From positions 21,072 to 85,071 of the forward strand of contig CALIBQ010000003.1 of assembly GCA_938049385.1 (NCBI GenBank): 64,000 nt of DNA, read 5' to 3'. This stretch comes from an uncultured Anaerolineae bacterium (GTDB taxonomy: Bacteria; Chloroflexota; Anaerolineae; JACIWP01). A program made the translations under genes and the position numbers. Shown here piece by piece: positions 34,331 to 45,227 of the stretch (positions are counted from its first letter, which is position 1; each line of letters begins with the position of its first letter). The notes beneath the pieces were generated by a model. The model did not search any database and had not been told where the DNA came from. It worked only from the letters and a program-made list of their open reading frames with translations.

Positions 34331-37300
34331 ATGAACGAGAGGTCGTTACAGCGTCAGAGAGGCCAATCCATCGTGATCGTGGCAATGGCGATGATCGTAC
34401 TGCTGATCTTCGGCGCCTTTGCCACAGACCTCAGCTTCGCGTTTTTCCAGCGGCGTGCCATGCAGAACGCCGCGGACGCGGGCGCGCTGGCCGGCGCGCG
34501 TGCCCTGGGCCTCTACCAATTGGACCCCACCGCACCGACCATGACCTCGGATGATCTCTTCATGATCATCCAGGAGTTTGCGGCGCGCAACAAGGCCAAA
34601 TACGTGGAGGCCTACTACACCGCGCCCGGCGGAGTGCGCGTCGCCCCCATTCGGCCGGGGAGCGGCTCCCCCGTCCCGAAGAGCGGGGTGACCGGCGTGG
34701 AGGTCATCGCTTCCACCGATTTCTCCAGCTTCTTCGCCCGGGTGCTGGGGTATGACATCCTGCAGGCCAAGGCCCAGGCCGGCGCCGCCTACGGCACCGC
34801 GGTGACCGCCAAAAACGTGGTGCCTATCGCCGTGCACGAGCGCTTCGTCCAGGTGGGGCAGGAAGCTACCATCTATGACCGCAACCTGGCCAGCGGGAAC
34901 GCGGACACAGGGTGGCTGGCGCTGACCTGCCGCTACCCCAGCTACGGGACGTACTGCACTCCTACCAACCCCGCACTGCGGGATTGGACCGCCGGCGGCT
35001 ATCCCGGCATCGTGCGCGTCCCCAGCCAGGTCTCTGGTACCCCGGACCATGACTTCTGGGGCAATGTGGGCGTCCTGCGGCCGGGCGACGTCGTCATCCT
35101 GCCCGTCTTCAACAACGTCTACCACTATACCACCTATGCCAAATGCAACCCCACCTATGTCGCCCAGTACGGCTCCTATGAATGCTGGGCCAACGAGGAA
35201 TTCGGCGGCGTGACGCCGGTCTATACCACCAAACCCCAGTACGAGAACTTCTACTTCTACAACCTGGTGTCCTTCGCCGCCTTCGAGGTGCACTCCGTCG
35301 GCGGGGATTCCATCTCCGGCAAATTCATCCCCTATTCCGTCGAGGGCGACTGGATCAACCCGACCAGCTACGGCGTGTTCGTGGTCAAGCTGACCGACAA
35401 CAAGGGTATGCCCACGCCGGTACTGCCCACTGCCACCCCACCCGGCGGCCAGCAGTGTGACGCCAGCATCTCGCTGGTCTTCACACCACAGACCTGCTCC
35501 GATTGCGGCACCTTTACCTACAACCTGACGGTGCAGAACCTGGGATCGAACGGCTCTGCGCGCGACCTCACGGTTCACATCTACGCCACCAGCGGGGAGC
35601 AGTGGATCCAGTCCATCTCGCCCGAAATCTGGAACGTTGGCTCCCTGGCCCCTGGCGAGGTAAAGACCCAGCAGGTCGTGGTCACCATGATCCCTGACTG
35701 GATGGACCTGCCGCCAGAAGGGCCGGCCTTCGGCACGGAGCTCAAGCTCGAAGCGCGCATCATTGCCGAGGGCTGTCGGCCGGAGCACAACATCGGCAGA
35801 CGCGACACCGCCACTGGTGTGAAAGATGCGGCCTGCCGGCCGCCGGCTCCCACGCCCGTGGTGACCGAGACCATCACGCCGGCGGTCACCCCCAGCTACA
35901 CCGAAACGCCGGAGCCGACGCCCACGCCCACCCTGGGGCCCTGCGGCAATGGGCATCTGGTGGAGCTGATCAGCACGTCCTTCAATGGACAGGACACCAC
36001 CTTCACTTACCGGGTCACTTCCGGACGTCAGCCGTCTATCAGTAACTGGGTGCTGTCCTTGCCCGATTCCATCAGGCCTACCGACATCGTCGGCGCCAGC
36101 GAGCCGTATGAGTTCGTGATGTCCGATCCCAATTCGGGCCTGCGCGGTGTGAAATTCGATAGGGGGTACAATGATAACGAAACCCGCGTCGTGACCATCA
36201 CCTTCCGCGGCTACCATGAGACCCAGGAGCGGCAGTACTCCATCAAGGCCGGCACGAACGTGTACTACTGCTGGGTGCCTGGCCCCACAGGCGCCTTGGC
36301 GCCCGTGGAAACCCCGACGCCCACAAACTCGCCCGTTCCCCCCAACCCGGCTACGCCTACACCTACCAACACGCCCATCCCGGGCGGGGAAGATGTATGG
36401 GTGACGGACTGGAGCGGCAGTTTCCTGAACTCCGGGCACCGCTACACCTCCATCCCGCTCTGTCAGTACCAGGCCGGCTGGGTGGTGGTCACCGGCACGC
36501 TGTCCATCGAGCCGCCCGGCGCCAAGGCCTACCTCCAGCGCTCCTGGCGCGTGGTGCATCCCAACACGCCCGAAATCTGCCCATCTGAGGCCCCCAACTG
36601 CAATGAGATGCAGTACGAGGAACCGGAGCTCATCCGCGGCGACACGCAGTTCACCATGCGTGCCTGGTGGCCCGGCATCCGCCCGACCGACCAAGTGGTG
36701 GAAATCCAGTACGGCGTCAATATCCTGGATGTCAACGGCAACCCCATCCACGAAGGCATCGGCATGTACGTCTACTGGTATCCGTGGGTGTGCACGCCGG
36801 CCAGCCTGACGCCCACGCCGACACGCACACTGCCGCCGGCCGAAACACCCACGCCCACATTCACACCAGAGCCAACGAACACGCCCACGCCGACCTTTAC
36901 GCCGACACCGATACCACCCAACACGGTGGTGCCAACCGTCGGGCCAAGCCCGACGCCGCTCCCGGGTGGGTACAACGTGGTCTTCTTGGGCAGTGTCTTC
37001 GACGGCACCAACACGAAGTTCCGCTATCGGGTGACATCCGGATCCAAGCCGGCCATCAGCAACTGGGTGCTGTCCATGGGCAACTGCATCACCGCCGGCG
37101 ATATCGTGGCGGCCAGCGAGGCCTATGAGTTCGTCAGCCCTGACCCCAACTCCGGCCTGCGCGGTGTAAAATTCACGAATGGCTATTCCGACGGTGAGAA
37201 ACGCAACGTCTGGGTCACGGTCAGGGGCTACTGGGAGCTGGAGAGCCGCCAGTACTCCATCAAGGCCGGCACTAAGATGATGTACGGCACTGTGGCCGGC

Positions 37301-37867
37301 CCGGCCTGCGCCGCAGTACCAACCCCCACGCACACCGCCACGCCCACGCCGGCCAGCACCGCCACGCCCACGCCGGCCGCCCCAGCAACCGCCACGCCCA
37401 CGCCGCAGTCCACGCCGGTGCTTATCCGCATCAACGCCGGCGGCCCGGACTGGACCGACCCCAACAATAGCCCCTGGTCGGCGGACCAGTACTTCACCGG
37501 CGGTCGGACCTACTGCCCTGGCACGAGGGACCCCATCGGCGGCACCAATATGGACGATATGCTACGCTGTTACCGTACGGGAGGCTCCTTCGAGTACCAG
37601 TTCACCGGGCTCGAGAACGGCACCTACACCATCAACCTGTGGTTTGTGGAGCCTTGGTGGACGGCCAGCGGCAAGCGCCAGTTCAAGGTGCTCATCAACG
37701 GCCAGCGGGTGCTGAACTACTTCGACATCTTTGCCCAGGCCGGCCATGACTACAAGCTGACCAAGTCCTTCACCGCCAGCGTCACCAACGGCACACTGAA
37801 GATCAGCTTCGTGGCGCAGAAGGACAACGCCATCGTCAGCGGCATCGTGGTGCGCAAAGCACAGTAA
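34331..37867 (+). CDS. Large TadG-like surface protein with duplicated modules and malectin-like C-terminus
   Basis: 1178 residues. Residues 1-60 are the TadG N-terminus (RGQSIVIVAMAMIVLLIFGAFA helix, then MQNAADAGALAGARAL). Residues 60-370 are a Tad-type ectodomain. Residues 378-500 resemble a CARDB/DUF11 beta-sandwich. A module of about 110 residues occurs twice (near 537-655 and 880-990), each with YRVTSG, SNWVLS, DPNSGLRGVKF and RQYSIKAGT. Another beta module lies near 690-820. Thr-Pro-rich linkers join them. Residues 1030-1178 look like malectin (IRINAGGPDW ... FKVLINGQRVLNYFDI). Probably an adhesin or glycan-binding pilus-associated protein. AGGAGGGG lies 8 nt before the start. Confidence 0.78.
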   Translation: MNERSLQRQRGQSIVIVAMAMIVLLIFGAFATDLSFAFFQRRAMQNAADAGALAGARALGLYQLDPTAPTMTSDDLFMIIQEFAARNKAKYVEAYYTAPGGVRVAPIRPGSGSPVPKSGVTGVEVIASTDFSSFFARVLGYDILQAKAQAGAAYGTAVTAKNVVPIAVHERFVQVGQEATIYDRNLASGNADTGWLALTCRYPSYGTYCTPTNPALRDWTAGGYPGIVRVPSQVSGTPDHDFWGNVGVLRPGDVVILPVFNNVYHYTTYAKCNPTYVAQYGSYECWANEEFGGVTPVYTTKPQYENFYFYNLVSFAAFEVHSVGGDSISGKFIPYSVEGDWINPTSYGVFVVKLTDNKGMPTPVLPTATPPGGQQCDASISLVFTPQTCSDCGTFTYNLTVQNLGSNGSARDLTVHIYATSGEQWIQSISPEIWNVGSLAPGEVKTQQVVVTMIPDWMDLPPEGPAFGTELKLEARIIAEGCRPEHNIGRRDTATGVKDAACRPPAPTPVVTETITPAVTPSYTETPEPTPTPTLGPCGNGHLVELISTSFNGQDTTFTYRVTSGRQPSISNWVLSLPDSIRPTDIVGASEPYEFVMSDPNSGLRGVKFDRGYNDNETRVVTITFRGYHETQERQYSIKAGTNVYYCWVPGPTGALAPVETPTPTNSPVPPNPATPTPTNTPIPGGEDVWVTDWSGSFLNSGHRYTSIPLCQYQAGWVVVTGTLSIEPPGAKAYLQRSWRVVHPNTPEICPSEAPNCNEMQYEEPELIRGDTQFTMRAWWPGIRPTDQVVEIQYGVNILDVNGNPIHEGIGMYVYWYPWVCTPASLTPTPTRTLPPAETPTPTFTPEPTNTPTPTFTPTPIPPNTVVPTVGPSPTPLPGGYNVVFLGSVFDGTNTKFRYRVTSGSKPAISNWVLSMGNCITAGDIVAASEAYEFVSPDPNSGLRGVKFTNGYSDGEKRNVWVTVRGYWELESRQYSIKAGTKMMYGTVAGPACAAVPTPTHTATPTPASTATPTPAAPATATPTPQSTPVLIRINAGGPDWTDPNNSPWSADQYFTGGRTYCPGTRDPIGGTNMDDMLRCYRTGGSFEYQFTGLENGTYTINLWFVEPWWTASGKRQFKVLINGQRVLNYFDIFAQAGHDYKLTKSFTASVTNGTLKISFVAQKDNAIVSGIVVRKAQ

Positions 37868-37890
37868 GTCCACCGCTCCCACCACATCGT

Positions 37891-37925
37891 CACAGGGCCG
37901 CGTCCATCAAAGACGCGGCCTTGTG
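37891..37925. terminator. Hairpin between the TadG-like gene and convergent lysX
   Basis: A 14-bp stem with one wobble (CACAGGGCCGCGTC / GACGCGGCCTTGTG) and a 7-nt loop, 23 nt after the stop codon at 37867. Confidence 0.75.
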
Positions 37926-37971
37926 ACTTTCTGCAAAGGAAATGCGTTGAGTATTTTTTCGCACTATTTCA

Positions 37972-38871
37972 TTATTGTAATGTTCCGGAGAAAACCATCG
38001 TAGAGGCCGGCTGGCCTTCCACCTCCCCGCGCGCCACCCGAAGCACATAGTCAATCACCCGGGCAGGGATATTCACGCCGGTCGTGTGAATGCTGTTCCT
38101 GAATTCCATGGTGTAGTTCACCTCGTTGACCAGCAGGCCGCGATCTTCATCCTCCAGGATGTCAATCGCCAGCACACCGCCGCCCACAGCGCGCGCTGCC
38201 GCTCGGCTCAACGCATCCAGCTCCGGCGTCACTGGACAGTTGGATGCCCGCCCCCCGCGCGCCGTGTTGGTGATCCAGTGCTCCGATGTCCGGTAGATGG
38301 CGCAGATAGTCTCATCGCCCACCACGAAGGAGCGGATATCACGCCCAGGCTTGCGGATGTATTCCTGGATGTAAAAGATAGAGTGAAGGAAATTGCCCAA
38401 CGTCGCCTTATGCTGGATGACCGCCTCCGCCGCGTCGCGGTCGTTGATCTTCACCACCATGCGCCCCCAGGAACCCACGACCGGCTTGATGACCACCGGG
38501 TAGCCCATTTGCTCGATGGCCTCGAGCGCGGACTCCTCGGTGAAGGCAATAACGGTGCGCGGGGTGGGAACGCCGGCGCGGATCAGGGCGCTCGTCGTCA
38601 TGAACTTGCTCCCGCAAATCTGCGCCACCTCCCAGCGGTTGACCGTAGGGATGCCCCAATCCTGAAACACCCGCAGGGCATGCTCCGCCCGGGAATGCTG
38701 GATGCACCGTTCCAGTATCACATCCCAGCGCCGCATAGGCTGATCCATGGGCAGGATGATCTGCCGGTCATCAATCAGCTCGAAATCCAGGCCCCGGCGT
38801 TCCATCTCATCCGCCAGGAGCTTCTCCTCCGCCCGCACTCGCGAGAGCAACATACCGATTTTCACAGCCAT
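37972..38871 (-). CDS. lysX: LysX: LysW-alpha-aminoadipate ligase (ATP-grasp)
   Basis: 299 residues from the ATG at 38871. The ATP-grasp fold is clear: [20 protein letters not shown] binds ATP, with [20 protein letters not shown] and [18 protein letters not shown], and [21 protein letters not shown] gives metal and substrate residues. These blocks agree with Thermus LysX. The enzyme joins alpha-aminoadipate to the C-terminal Glu of the carrier LysW, the protecting step of the alpha-aminoadipate lysine pathway. lysW itself was not found in the window. It overlaps the preceding dehydrogenase gene by 10 nt and ends the operon. Confidence 0.9.
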   Translation of the reverse strand: MAVKIGMLLSRVRAEEKLLADEMERRGLDFELIDDRQIILPMDQPMRRWDVILERCIQHSRAEHALRVFQDWGIPTVNRWEVAQICGSKFMTTSALIRAGVPTPRTVIAFTEESALEAIEQMGYPVVIKPVVGSWGRMVVKINDRDAAEAVIQHKATLGNFLHSIFYIQEYIRKPGRDIRSFVVGDETICAIYRTSEHWITNTARGGRASNCPVTPELDALSRAAARAVGGGVLAIDILEDEDRGLLVNEVNYTMEFRNSIHTTGVNIPARVIDYVLRVARGEVEGQPASTMVFSGTLQ

Positions 38872-40085
38872 GCCTGCCTCCCCAGCGATCCAGGATAATT
38901 GAATTGAAAGCGCCGGCCCCGCACCGCCGGCCGCGGCGCCTCCCCCGCCGGCGGGGGATCCAACAGCAAACCCTCGCCTATCGTGCACTCCAGCTCATGA
39001 TGCGCCGAGGCGTACCATGCGCCCTTGGCGCCCGAATCACCAGACGAAGATTGTGCGGCGTCGGCATACCATCGGCCGGCCGCCAGCTCCCCAACGACAT
39101 CCCGCACAAAGGCCGTCACCTGGGCAGTGGTCGCCTGGCCGCCCAGGTCCGGCGTCACCACACCGCGGCGCAGTGCGGTCTCGACCCCCTGCACCAGCCA
39201 GCCGGCGGCCTCGCTCTCGCCCAAGTACGACAGCATCATCGAAGCGGCCAGGATGGCGGCCATGGGGTTGGCGATGCCTTTGCCGGCAATGTCCGGCGCC
39301 GATCCGTGCACCGGCTCAAATATGGCGGTGGAATCCCCCAAATTGGCGGACGGTGCCAGGCCCATCCCACCGCAAACCGCCGCCGCCTCATCCGAAAGGA
39401 TATCGCCGAACATATTGGTTGTCACAACAACATCGAAGGACTGCGGATCATGCACCAGGCGCATCGCCATGGCATCCACCAGTACCTCTTCCACCTGCAG
39501 GCCAGGGAACCCGCCAGCGACCTCGCGGACCGCATCGCGAAACAGGCCGCAGGTAAGCGGCAAGATATTCGCCTTGTGCACGATCGTCAGCTTGCGCCGG
39601 CGGCCCATCGCCAGCCGGCAGGCCGCTCGGGCGACGCGTTCCGATGCCTGCCGCGTGATGACGCGCTGGGCAACGGCGCGTTCCCCTTCCAGATGCTCCT
39701 GCTGGACGTACAGGTCCTCCGTGTTCTCTCGCACGATAAGCAGGTCCACATCCTGGGGCACGCCGGCCAGCGGCCAGGAACGCGCCGGCCGCAGGTTGGC
39801 GTACAGATTGAACTCCCGCCGCAGTGCCACGATAGGACTGCGGTAGCCATCCACGCGCCGGCCGGTGGGAGAGGAAACCGCCCCGAACAGGGTCGCATCC
39901 GCCTGGCGCACGGCCTGGATGGTTTCCTCCGGCAGGGCGGTGCCGAATTCCTCGAAACATGCCCAGCCGGCCTCCGCAAAATGGAAATTGAGCTCCAACC
40001 CCGTGGCGCGCAGGACCTCGATAGCCGCCGGCACTACCTCCCGGCCGATGCCGTCACCTGGAATGACGCAAATCCGATAGCCCAT
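38862..40085 (-). CDS. hicdh: Homoisocitrate dehydrogenase with C-terminal extension
   Basis: 407 residues from the ATG at 40085 (GAGGAGGTG 6 nt upstream). It follows the Thermus homoisocitrate dehydrogenase closely: [71 protein letters not shown] and [19 protein letters not shown]. It oxidises and decarboxylates homoisocitrate to alpha-ketoadipate with NAD. Known members end near residue 335. Here about 65-70 extra residues follow (from about [13 protein letters not shown]), of odd composition, and run into lysX. They may be a read-through tail left by loss of the old stop. Confidence 0.9.
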   Translation of the reverse strand: MGYRICVIPGDGIGREVVPAAIEVLRATGLELNFHFAEAGWACFEEFGTALPEETIQAVRQADATLFGAVSSPTGRRVDGYRSPIVALRREFNLYANLRPARSWPLAGVPQDVDLLIVRENTEDLYVQQEHLEGERAVAQRVITRQASERVARAACRLAMGRRRKLTIVHKANILPLTCGLFRDAVREVAGGFPGLQVEEVLVDAMAMRLVHDPQSFDVVVTTNMFGDILSDEAAAVCGGMGLAPSANLGDSTAIFEPVHGSAPDIAGKGIANPMAAILAASMMLSYLGESEAAGWLVQGVETALRRGVVTPDLGGQATTAQVTAFVRDVVGELAAGRWYADAAQSSSGDSGAKGAWYASAHHELECTIGEGLLLDPPPAGEAPRPAVRGRRFQFNYPGSLGRQAWL

Positions 40086-40096
40086 TCCGCACCTCC

Positions 40097-40597
40097 TCAG
40101 CCGGCCGACTGGCCGGGCAGACGCCCATAGCGGCGGAAATATGCCGTCGTACCGCCGGCCTCCCAAATCTCCCGCACGAAAGCCGGCGGCGGTTTCAGAA
40201 GATATTCCTGGCCGGCCTCCGTGACCACCACATACCGCGACATGTCCAGCGTCACTTCCTGCCCATCGCGCAGGACACTCGTCAAATCCGCCTCAAACAG
40301 GGGAATACCCAGGTTTAGCGCGTTGCGAAAGAAGATGCGGGCAAAGCTCGGCGCGATGATGGCGCCGATGCCGCACAGCTTGAGCGCCTTGGGCGCATAC
40401 TCGCGCGAGGAGCCGCACCCGAAATTGGCGCCGGCGACGATAATATCCCCTGGACGCACCTCCCGCGCGAACTCCGGCCGGGCTTCAATAAAAGCATGCT
40501 TGGGCAGTTCCGCCTCGGAAGTCATGTACGGGGCATAGCGCCCCGGCACGATCTGGTCGGTATCCACATCCTCACCAAACAACCACACCCGTGCCAT
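40097..40597 (-). CDS. lysU: Homoaconitase small subunit LysU
   Basis: 166 residues, the swivelling domain of the aconitase family: VWLFGEDVDTDQIVPGRY, GDIIVAGANFGCGSSREYAPKAL and FARIFFRNALNLGIPLFE. It forms the active site together with LysT and turns homocitrate into homoisocitrate. The GCGSSREYAP loop carries the Ser and Arg that hold the substrate. AAGGAGGAGGG precedes the start. Paralogous to LeuD, but the neighbours (homocitrate synthase, LysX) assign it to lysine. It lies 11 nt before the dehydrogenase gene. Confidence 0.9.
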   Translation of the reverse strand: MARVWLFGEDVDTDQIVPGRYAPYMTSEAELPKHAFIEARPEFAREVRPGDIIVAGANFGCGSSREYAPKALKLCGIGAIIAPSFARIFFRNALNLGIPLFEADLTSVLRDGQEVTLDMSRYVVVTEAGQEYLLKPPPAFVREIWEAGGTTAYFRRYGRLPGQSAG

Positions 40598-40613
40598 TTT
40601 CCCTCCTCCTTGC

Positions 40614-43051
<2,438 letters not shown>

Positions 43052-43137
43052 TCAAGCCATATCTGGCTCGCCAGGGCGTGCATCTCTGCCTCTGTGGAGG
43101 AGCTCCTCAGCCCCTCGCTTCCCCAGTAAAATAAAAA

Positions 43138-43166
43138 GGCCAGCTCCAGAATTCTCTGGGCTGGCC
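43138..43166 (-). terminator. Attenuator terminator upstream of lysS
   Basis: On the minus strand GGCCAGC-CCAGA, an AATT-centred loop and TCTGG-GCTGGCC form a stem of about 12 bp with one bulge, followed by TTTTTATTTTA. It lies between the promoter (43312-43340) and lysS, 32 nt past the stop of the Lys-rich leader frame, so it must be bypassed for lysS to be transcribed. Confidence 0.8.
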
Positions 43167-43198
43167 GGCACGCGTCCGGAATTATGGCAGACGCGACC

Positions 43199-43270
43199 CT
43201 AGCCAGGCCCGCCGGCCTGCTTCTTCGACTCCTTCTTGGCGTTGTACTGCAAGATGATGCAGTAACTCAT
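43199..43270 (-). CDS. Leader peptide with four Lys codons (candidate lysine attenuator peptide)
   Basis: A 23-codon frame, MSYCIILQYNAKKESKKQAG then GPG, starts 35 nt or so after the predicted transcription start and stops 32 nt before the terminator. Codons 12, 13, 16 and 17 are all AAG (Lys): four Lys in six codons, in front of lysine biosynthesis genes. The sequence just before its start (43271-43279) is the exact complement of that just after its stop (43187-43195), and the latter can instead pair with 43171-43176. GCCGGCC in its last codons (43211-43217) can pair with the terminator arm (43163-43169). The ribosome site is weak (GCGGAAC). Confidence 0.6.
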   Translation of the reverse strand: MSYCIILQYNAKKESKKQAGGPG

Positions 43271-43311
43271 CGCGTCTGCTGTTCCGCTGTTTGATTTATA
43301 TCGTTGCAGTG

Positions 43312-43340
43312 TATTTACCACAGCCTCCCAATCTTGTCAA
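43312..43340 (-). promoter_or_regulatory. Promoter of the lysine operon
   Basis: TTGACA (43335-43340), a 17-nt spacer and TAAATA (43312-43317) on the minus strand. Transcription would start near 43305, giving a leader of about 300 nt before lysS that holds the short Lys-rich frame and the terminator. Confidence 0.7.
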
Positions 43341-43363
43341 ATAGGGGGATTCGGGCATAAAAA

Positions 43364-43398
43364 CAGGTGACAGTCATCTGGCAGACGACTGTCACCTG
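43364..43398 (-). terminator. Terminator of the small secreted protein gene
   Basis: A 15-bp stem with one wobble (CAGGTGACAGTCGTC / GATGACTGTCACCTG on the minus strand) is followed by TTTTTATG. The lysine promoter begins 24 nt further on. GACTGTCACC recurs near 44297, after parB. Confidence 0.85.
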
Positions 43399-43418
43399 AG
43401 CGAAGCGGGGCTTTGCGC

Positions 43419-43913
43419 TTATCGGGTCATCAGGCCGGCTGGCCGGGCATGGGCATACCAGAAATGCCCATCCGGACCCGTCCCGTGGTCAAAGATGACT
43501 TCGAACTGCCCCCAAATGGCGTAGCCGCCCTCGCGCCAGTAGGGGCTGTTCTCCAGCTCGGGACCGACCCAGACGATCTTGTAATGCCAGACCTCGCCGC
43601 TCCCACCTGGCACCGCGCCGTTCCATTCATTGGTGCACCATGCCTCTGGGGTCCAGGGCGCGCCGTGGAATCGGGCGTTATCCCAAGCCTTGGACCATTT
43701 CATGACCAGATGGTCATTGGCATAGGTCGGGTCGCCCCACACCATTCCATCAAGAACACGGTCCACCCCATCGGCAGGGCCGACAAAGATGCGCGCAGTA
43801 TAGTTGTAGCCGAATTCATCGAAGCCTGCGGCGCCGGCCATTCCCGGAATACCGCCTACCAGCAGGACACCCAGCAGTATGGAAATTACCACCGCCAGCA
43901 AGAGCTTTTTCAT
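43419..43913 (-). CDS. Small secreted protein of unknown function
   Basis: 164 residues from the ATG at 43913, which has AAAGGAGAGG 8 nt upstream. Residues 1-28 are a signal peptide (KKLLLAVVISILLGVLLVGG, cleavage likely after AGA). The mature part is rich in Trp, Tyr and Gly (VWGDPTYANDHLVMKWSKAWD, WCTNEWNGAVPGG, VWHYKIVWVG), suggesting a compact beta fold. One Cys is present. I do not recognise the family. It has its own terminator and probably its own promoter, so it is expressed alone. Confidence 0.65.
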   Translation of the reverse strand: MKKLLLAVVISILLGVLLVGGIPGMAGAAGFDEFGYNYTARIFVGPADGVDRVLDGMVWGDPTYANDHLVMKWSKAWDNARFHGAPWTPEAWCTNEWNGAVPGGSGEVWHYKIVWVGPELENSPYWREGGYAIWGQFEVIFDHGTGPDGHFWYAHARPAGLMTR

Positions 43914-43953
43914 CTTGCACCTCTCCTTTGAGATACTGTTGAGCACAGCATGC

Positions 43954-44038
43954 TCAAGATCCACTCATACCAACGTGACCCAACCCCTGGGGAAACCCGC
44001 CTGTGATTGGCTCCTCCATCACCTCCTTTCAGCCAATC
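43954..44038 (-). promoter_or_regulatory. Hairpin that displays a full Shine-Dalgarno sequence, with a 21-codon frame
   Basis: On the minus strand GATTGGCT (44031-44038) and AGCCAATC (44005-44012) pair exactly, with a further GCCTG/CAGGC pairing outside. The 18-nt loop is GAAAGGAGGTGATGGAGG, which holds a 12-nt complement of the 16S rRNA tail and an ATG. From that ATG (44019) a 21-residue frame runs to 43954, 40 nt before the secreted-protein gene. The rest of the 43914-44328 gap shows no other gene; a small inverted repeat (TTGAGCA/TGCTCAA) lies at 43939-43957. Confidence 0.4.
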
Positions 44039-44328
44039 CTACCAGGCAGACAAGCGACTTCTTCGGGATACTTTTCAGCCGACAAAGATTGGTATTCAGG
44101 CCGGCAAACACCTTGGGGCGGATAGACCGGGAAAGCCACCCGGGTCGAAGCAGAAGATACTGCGAGGAATGAGTTCGATGAAAACTTATATCAATGATTT
44201 CAAATATAATTATACTGCCGGCAACAGAAATCGTCAATAGTTTTTGAGGATTTCGTTGAAAAAGTGGCGTATTATGCCCCAATACCTTTTGCAGGCGACT
44301 GTCACCCAACGTACAGCAGCATGTCCTG

Positions 44329-45207
44329 CTACTGCCGGCGGCGTGCCACGATGGCGTCATACAGCGCCTGCAGTTCTTCCTCCGAGTAAAAGTGAATCAC
44401 CAGCTTACCGCCCCTGCGACTGCGCATGAGCTGGACGCGTGTGCCCAGTGCGCTCTCAAACTCCGCCTCGAGGGCGCGGGTTTCGGGCGACCGGCCATCC
44501 TCCGCCGGTGCATCTTTCTTCCGCCCACCTTCCAACAGCCGGCGCACCAGCTCCTCGGTCTGCCGCACGCTCAGCGCCCGGCTGATGACCAAATTCATGG
44601 TCTGCACCTGCAGGGCCTCGTTCTCGAGTGAGAGCAAAGCGCGCGCATGCCCTTCCGAAATCCGTCCCTCCGCCAGTGCTGTCTGCACCTTGGCCGGCAG
44701 GCGCAGTAGCCGCAGGGCATTGGTGACCGCCACACGGCTCCTGCCCACCCTTTCCGCCACTTGCTCCTGCGTCAGCCCAAATTCTTCGATGAGCTGATGA
44801 TAGGCGTGTGCCTCTTCCAGCGGGTTCAGGTCGGCACGCTGGATGTTCTCCACCAGCGCCAGCTCCAGCATTTGCTGGGGGGTTGCCTCTTTGACGATGG
44901 CCGGCACGGTAGTCAGCCCCGCCAGTTTGGCGGCCTGCCAGCGCCGCTCGCCGGCAATCAGGACATAGGGCACGTCCGCCAGAGGGTCGTCCGAGCGGGT
45001 GACGATGAGCGGCTGGATGACGCCGTGCTCGCGGATAGAGCCGGCCAGCTCCTCCAGCGATTCCGGCGGAACGGCACTGCGGGGCTGATGCGGATTGGGG
45101 GCAATCAGCTCGACCGGGATGTATTCGACGAGCCCTTCCGCGGCCGACGGCGTAGTGGGTATCAATGCGCCCAAGCCCTTACCCAGTCCGCGCTTTGGCT
45201 GTGCCAC
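44329..45207 (-). CDS. parB: Chromosome-partitioning protein ParB
   Basis: 292 residues. The GTG at 45207 is chosen because AGGAGG lies 9 nt upstream; another GTG eight codons earlier has no ribosome site. The N-terminus RGLGKGLGALIP is the ParA-activating segment. The ParB/Srx CTPase domain carries NPHQPR (near residue 40) and AGERRWQAAKLAGL, ENIQRADLNPLEEA follows, then the HTH that reads parS (TQEQVAERVGRSRVAVTNALRLLRLP). The C-terminal 45 residues form the dimer domain. No parS site was seen nearby. parA lies 21 nt upstream. Confidence 0.95.
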   Translation of the reverse strand: MAQPKRGLGKGLGALIPTTPSAAEGLVEYIPVELIAPNPHQPRSAVPPESLEELAGSIREHGVIQPLIVTRSDDPLADVPYVLIAGERRWQAAKLAGLTTVPAIVKEATPQQMLELALVENIQRADLNPLEEAHAYHQLIEEFGLTQEQVAERVGRSRVAVTNALRLLRLPAKVQTALAEGRISEGHARALLSLENEALQVQTMNLVISRALSVRQTEELVRRLLEGGRKKDAPAEDGRSPETRALEAEFESALGTRVQLMRSRRGGKLVIHFYSEEELQALYDAIVARRRQ

Positions 45208-45227
45208 GGTTCGTTCCTCCTGAGCCT

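Noticed and set aside
34346..37333. A 995-codon open frame on the strand opposite the TadG-like gene
   Set aside because: It is an artefact of high GC: no ribosome site, no recognisable domain, and the sense strand encodes clear protein modules.
36820..37410. CRISPR-like or tandem DNA repeats (CCCACGCCGAC and similar)
   Set aside because: They are in-frame Thr-Pro codon runs of the TadG-like linkers, with no regular spacer length.
38862..39080. A hidden lysW gene in the tail of the homoisocitrate dehydrogenase
   Set aside because: [13 protein letters not shown] looked faintly like the LysW end, but no CxxC zinc pair or terminal Glu-Trp-Gly-Glu motif occurs in any frame.
43914..44328. A known riboswitch (cyclic di-GMP, cobalamin or molybdenum cofactor) before the secreted-protein gene
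   Set aside because: None of the conserved cores of those classes could be found; only the hairpin with the ribosome-site loop stands out.
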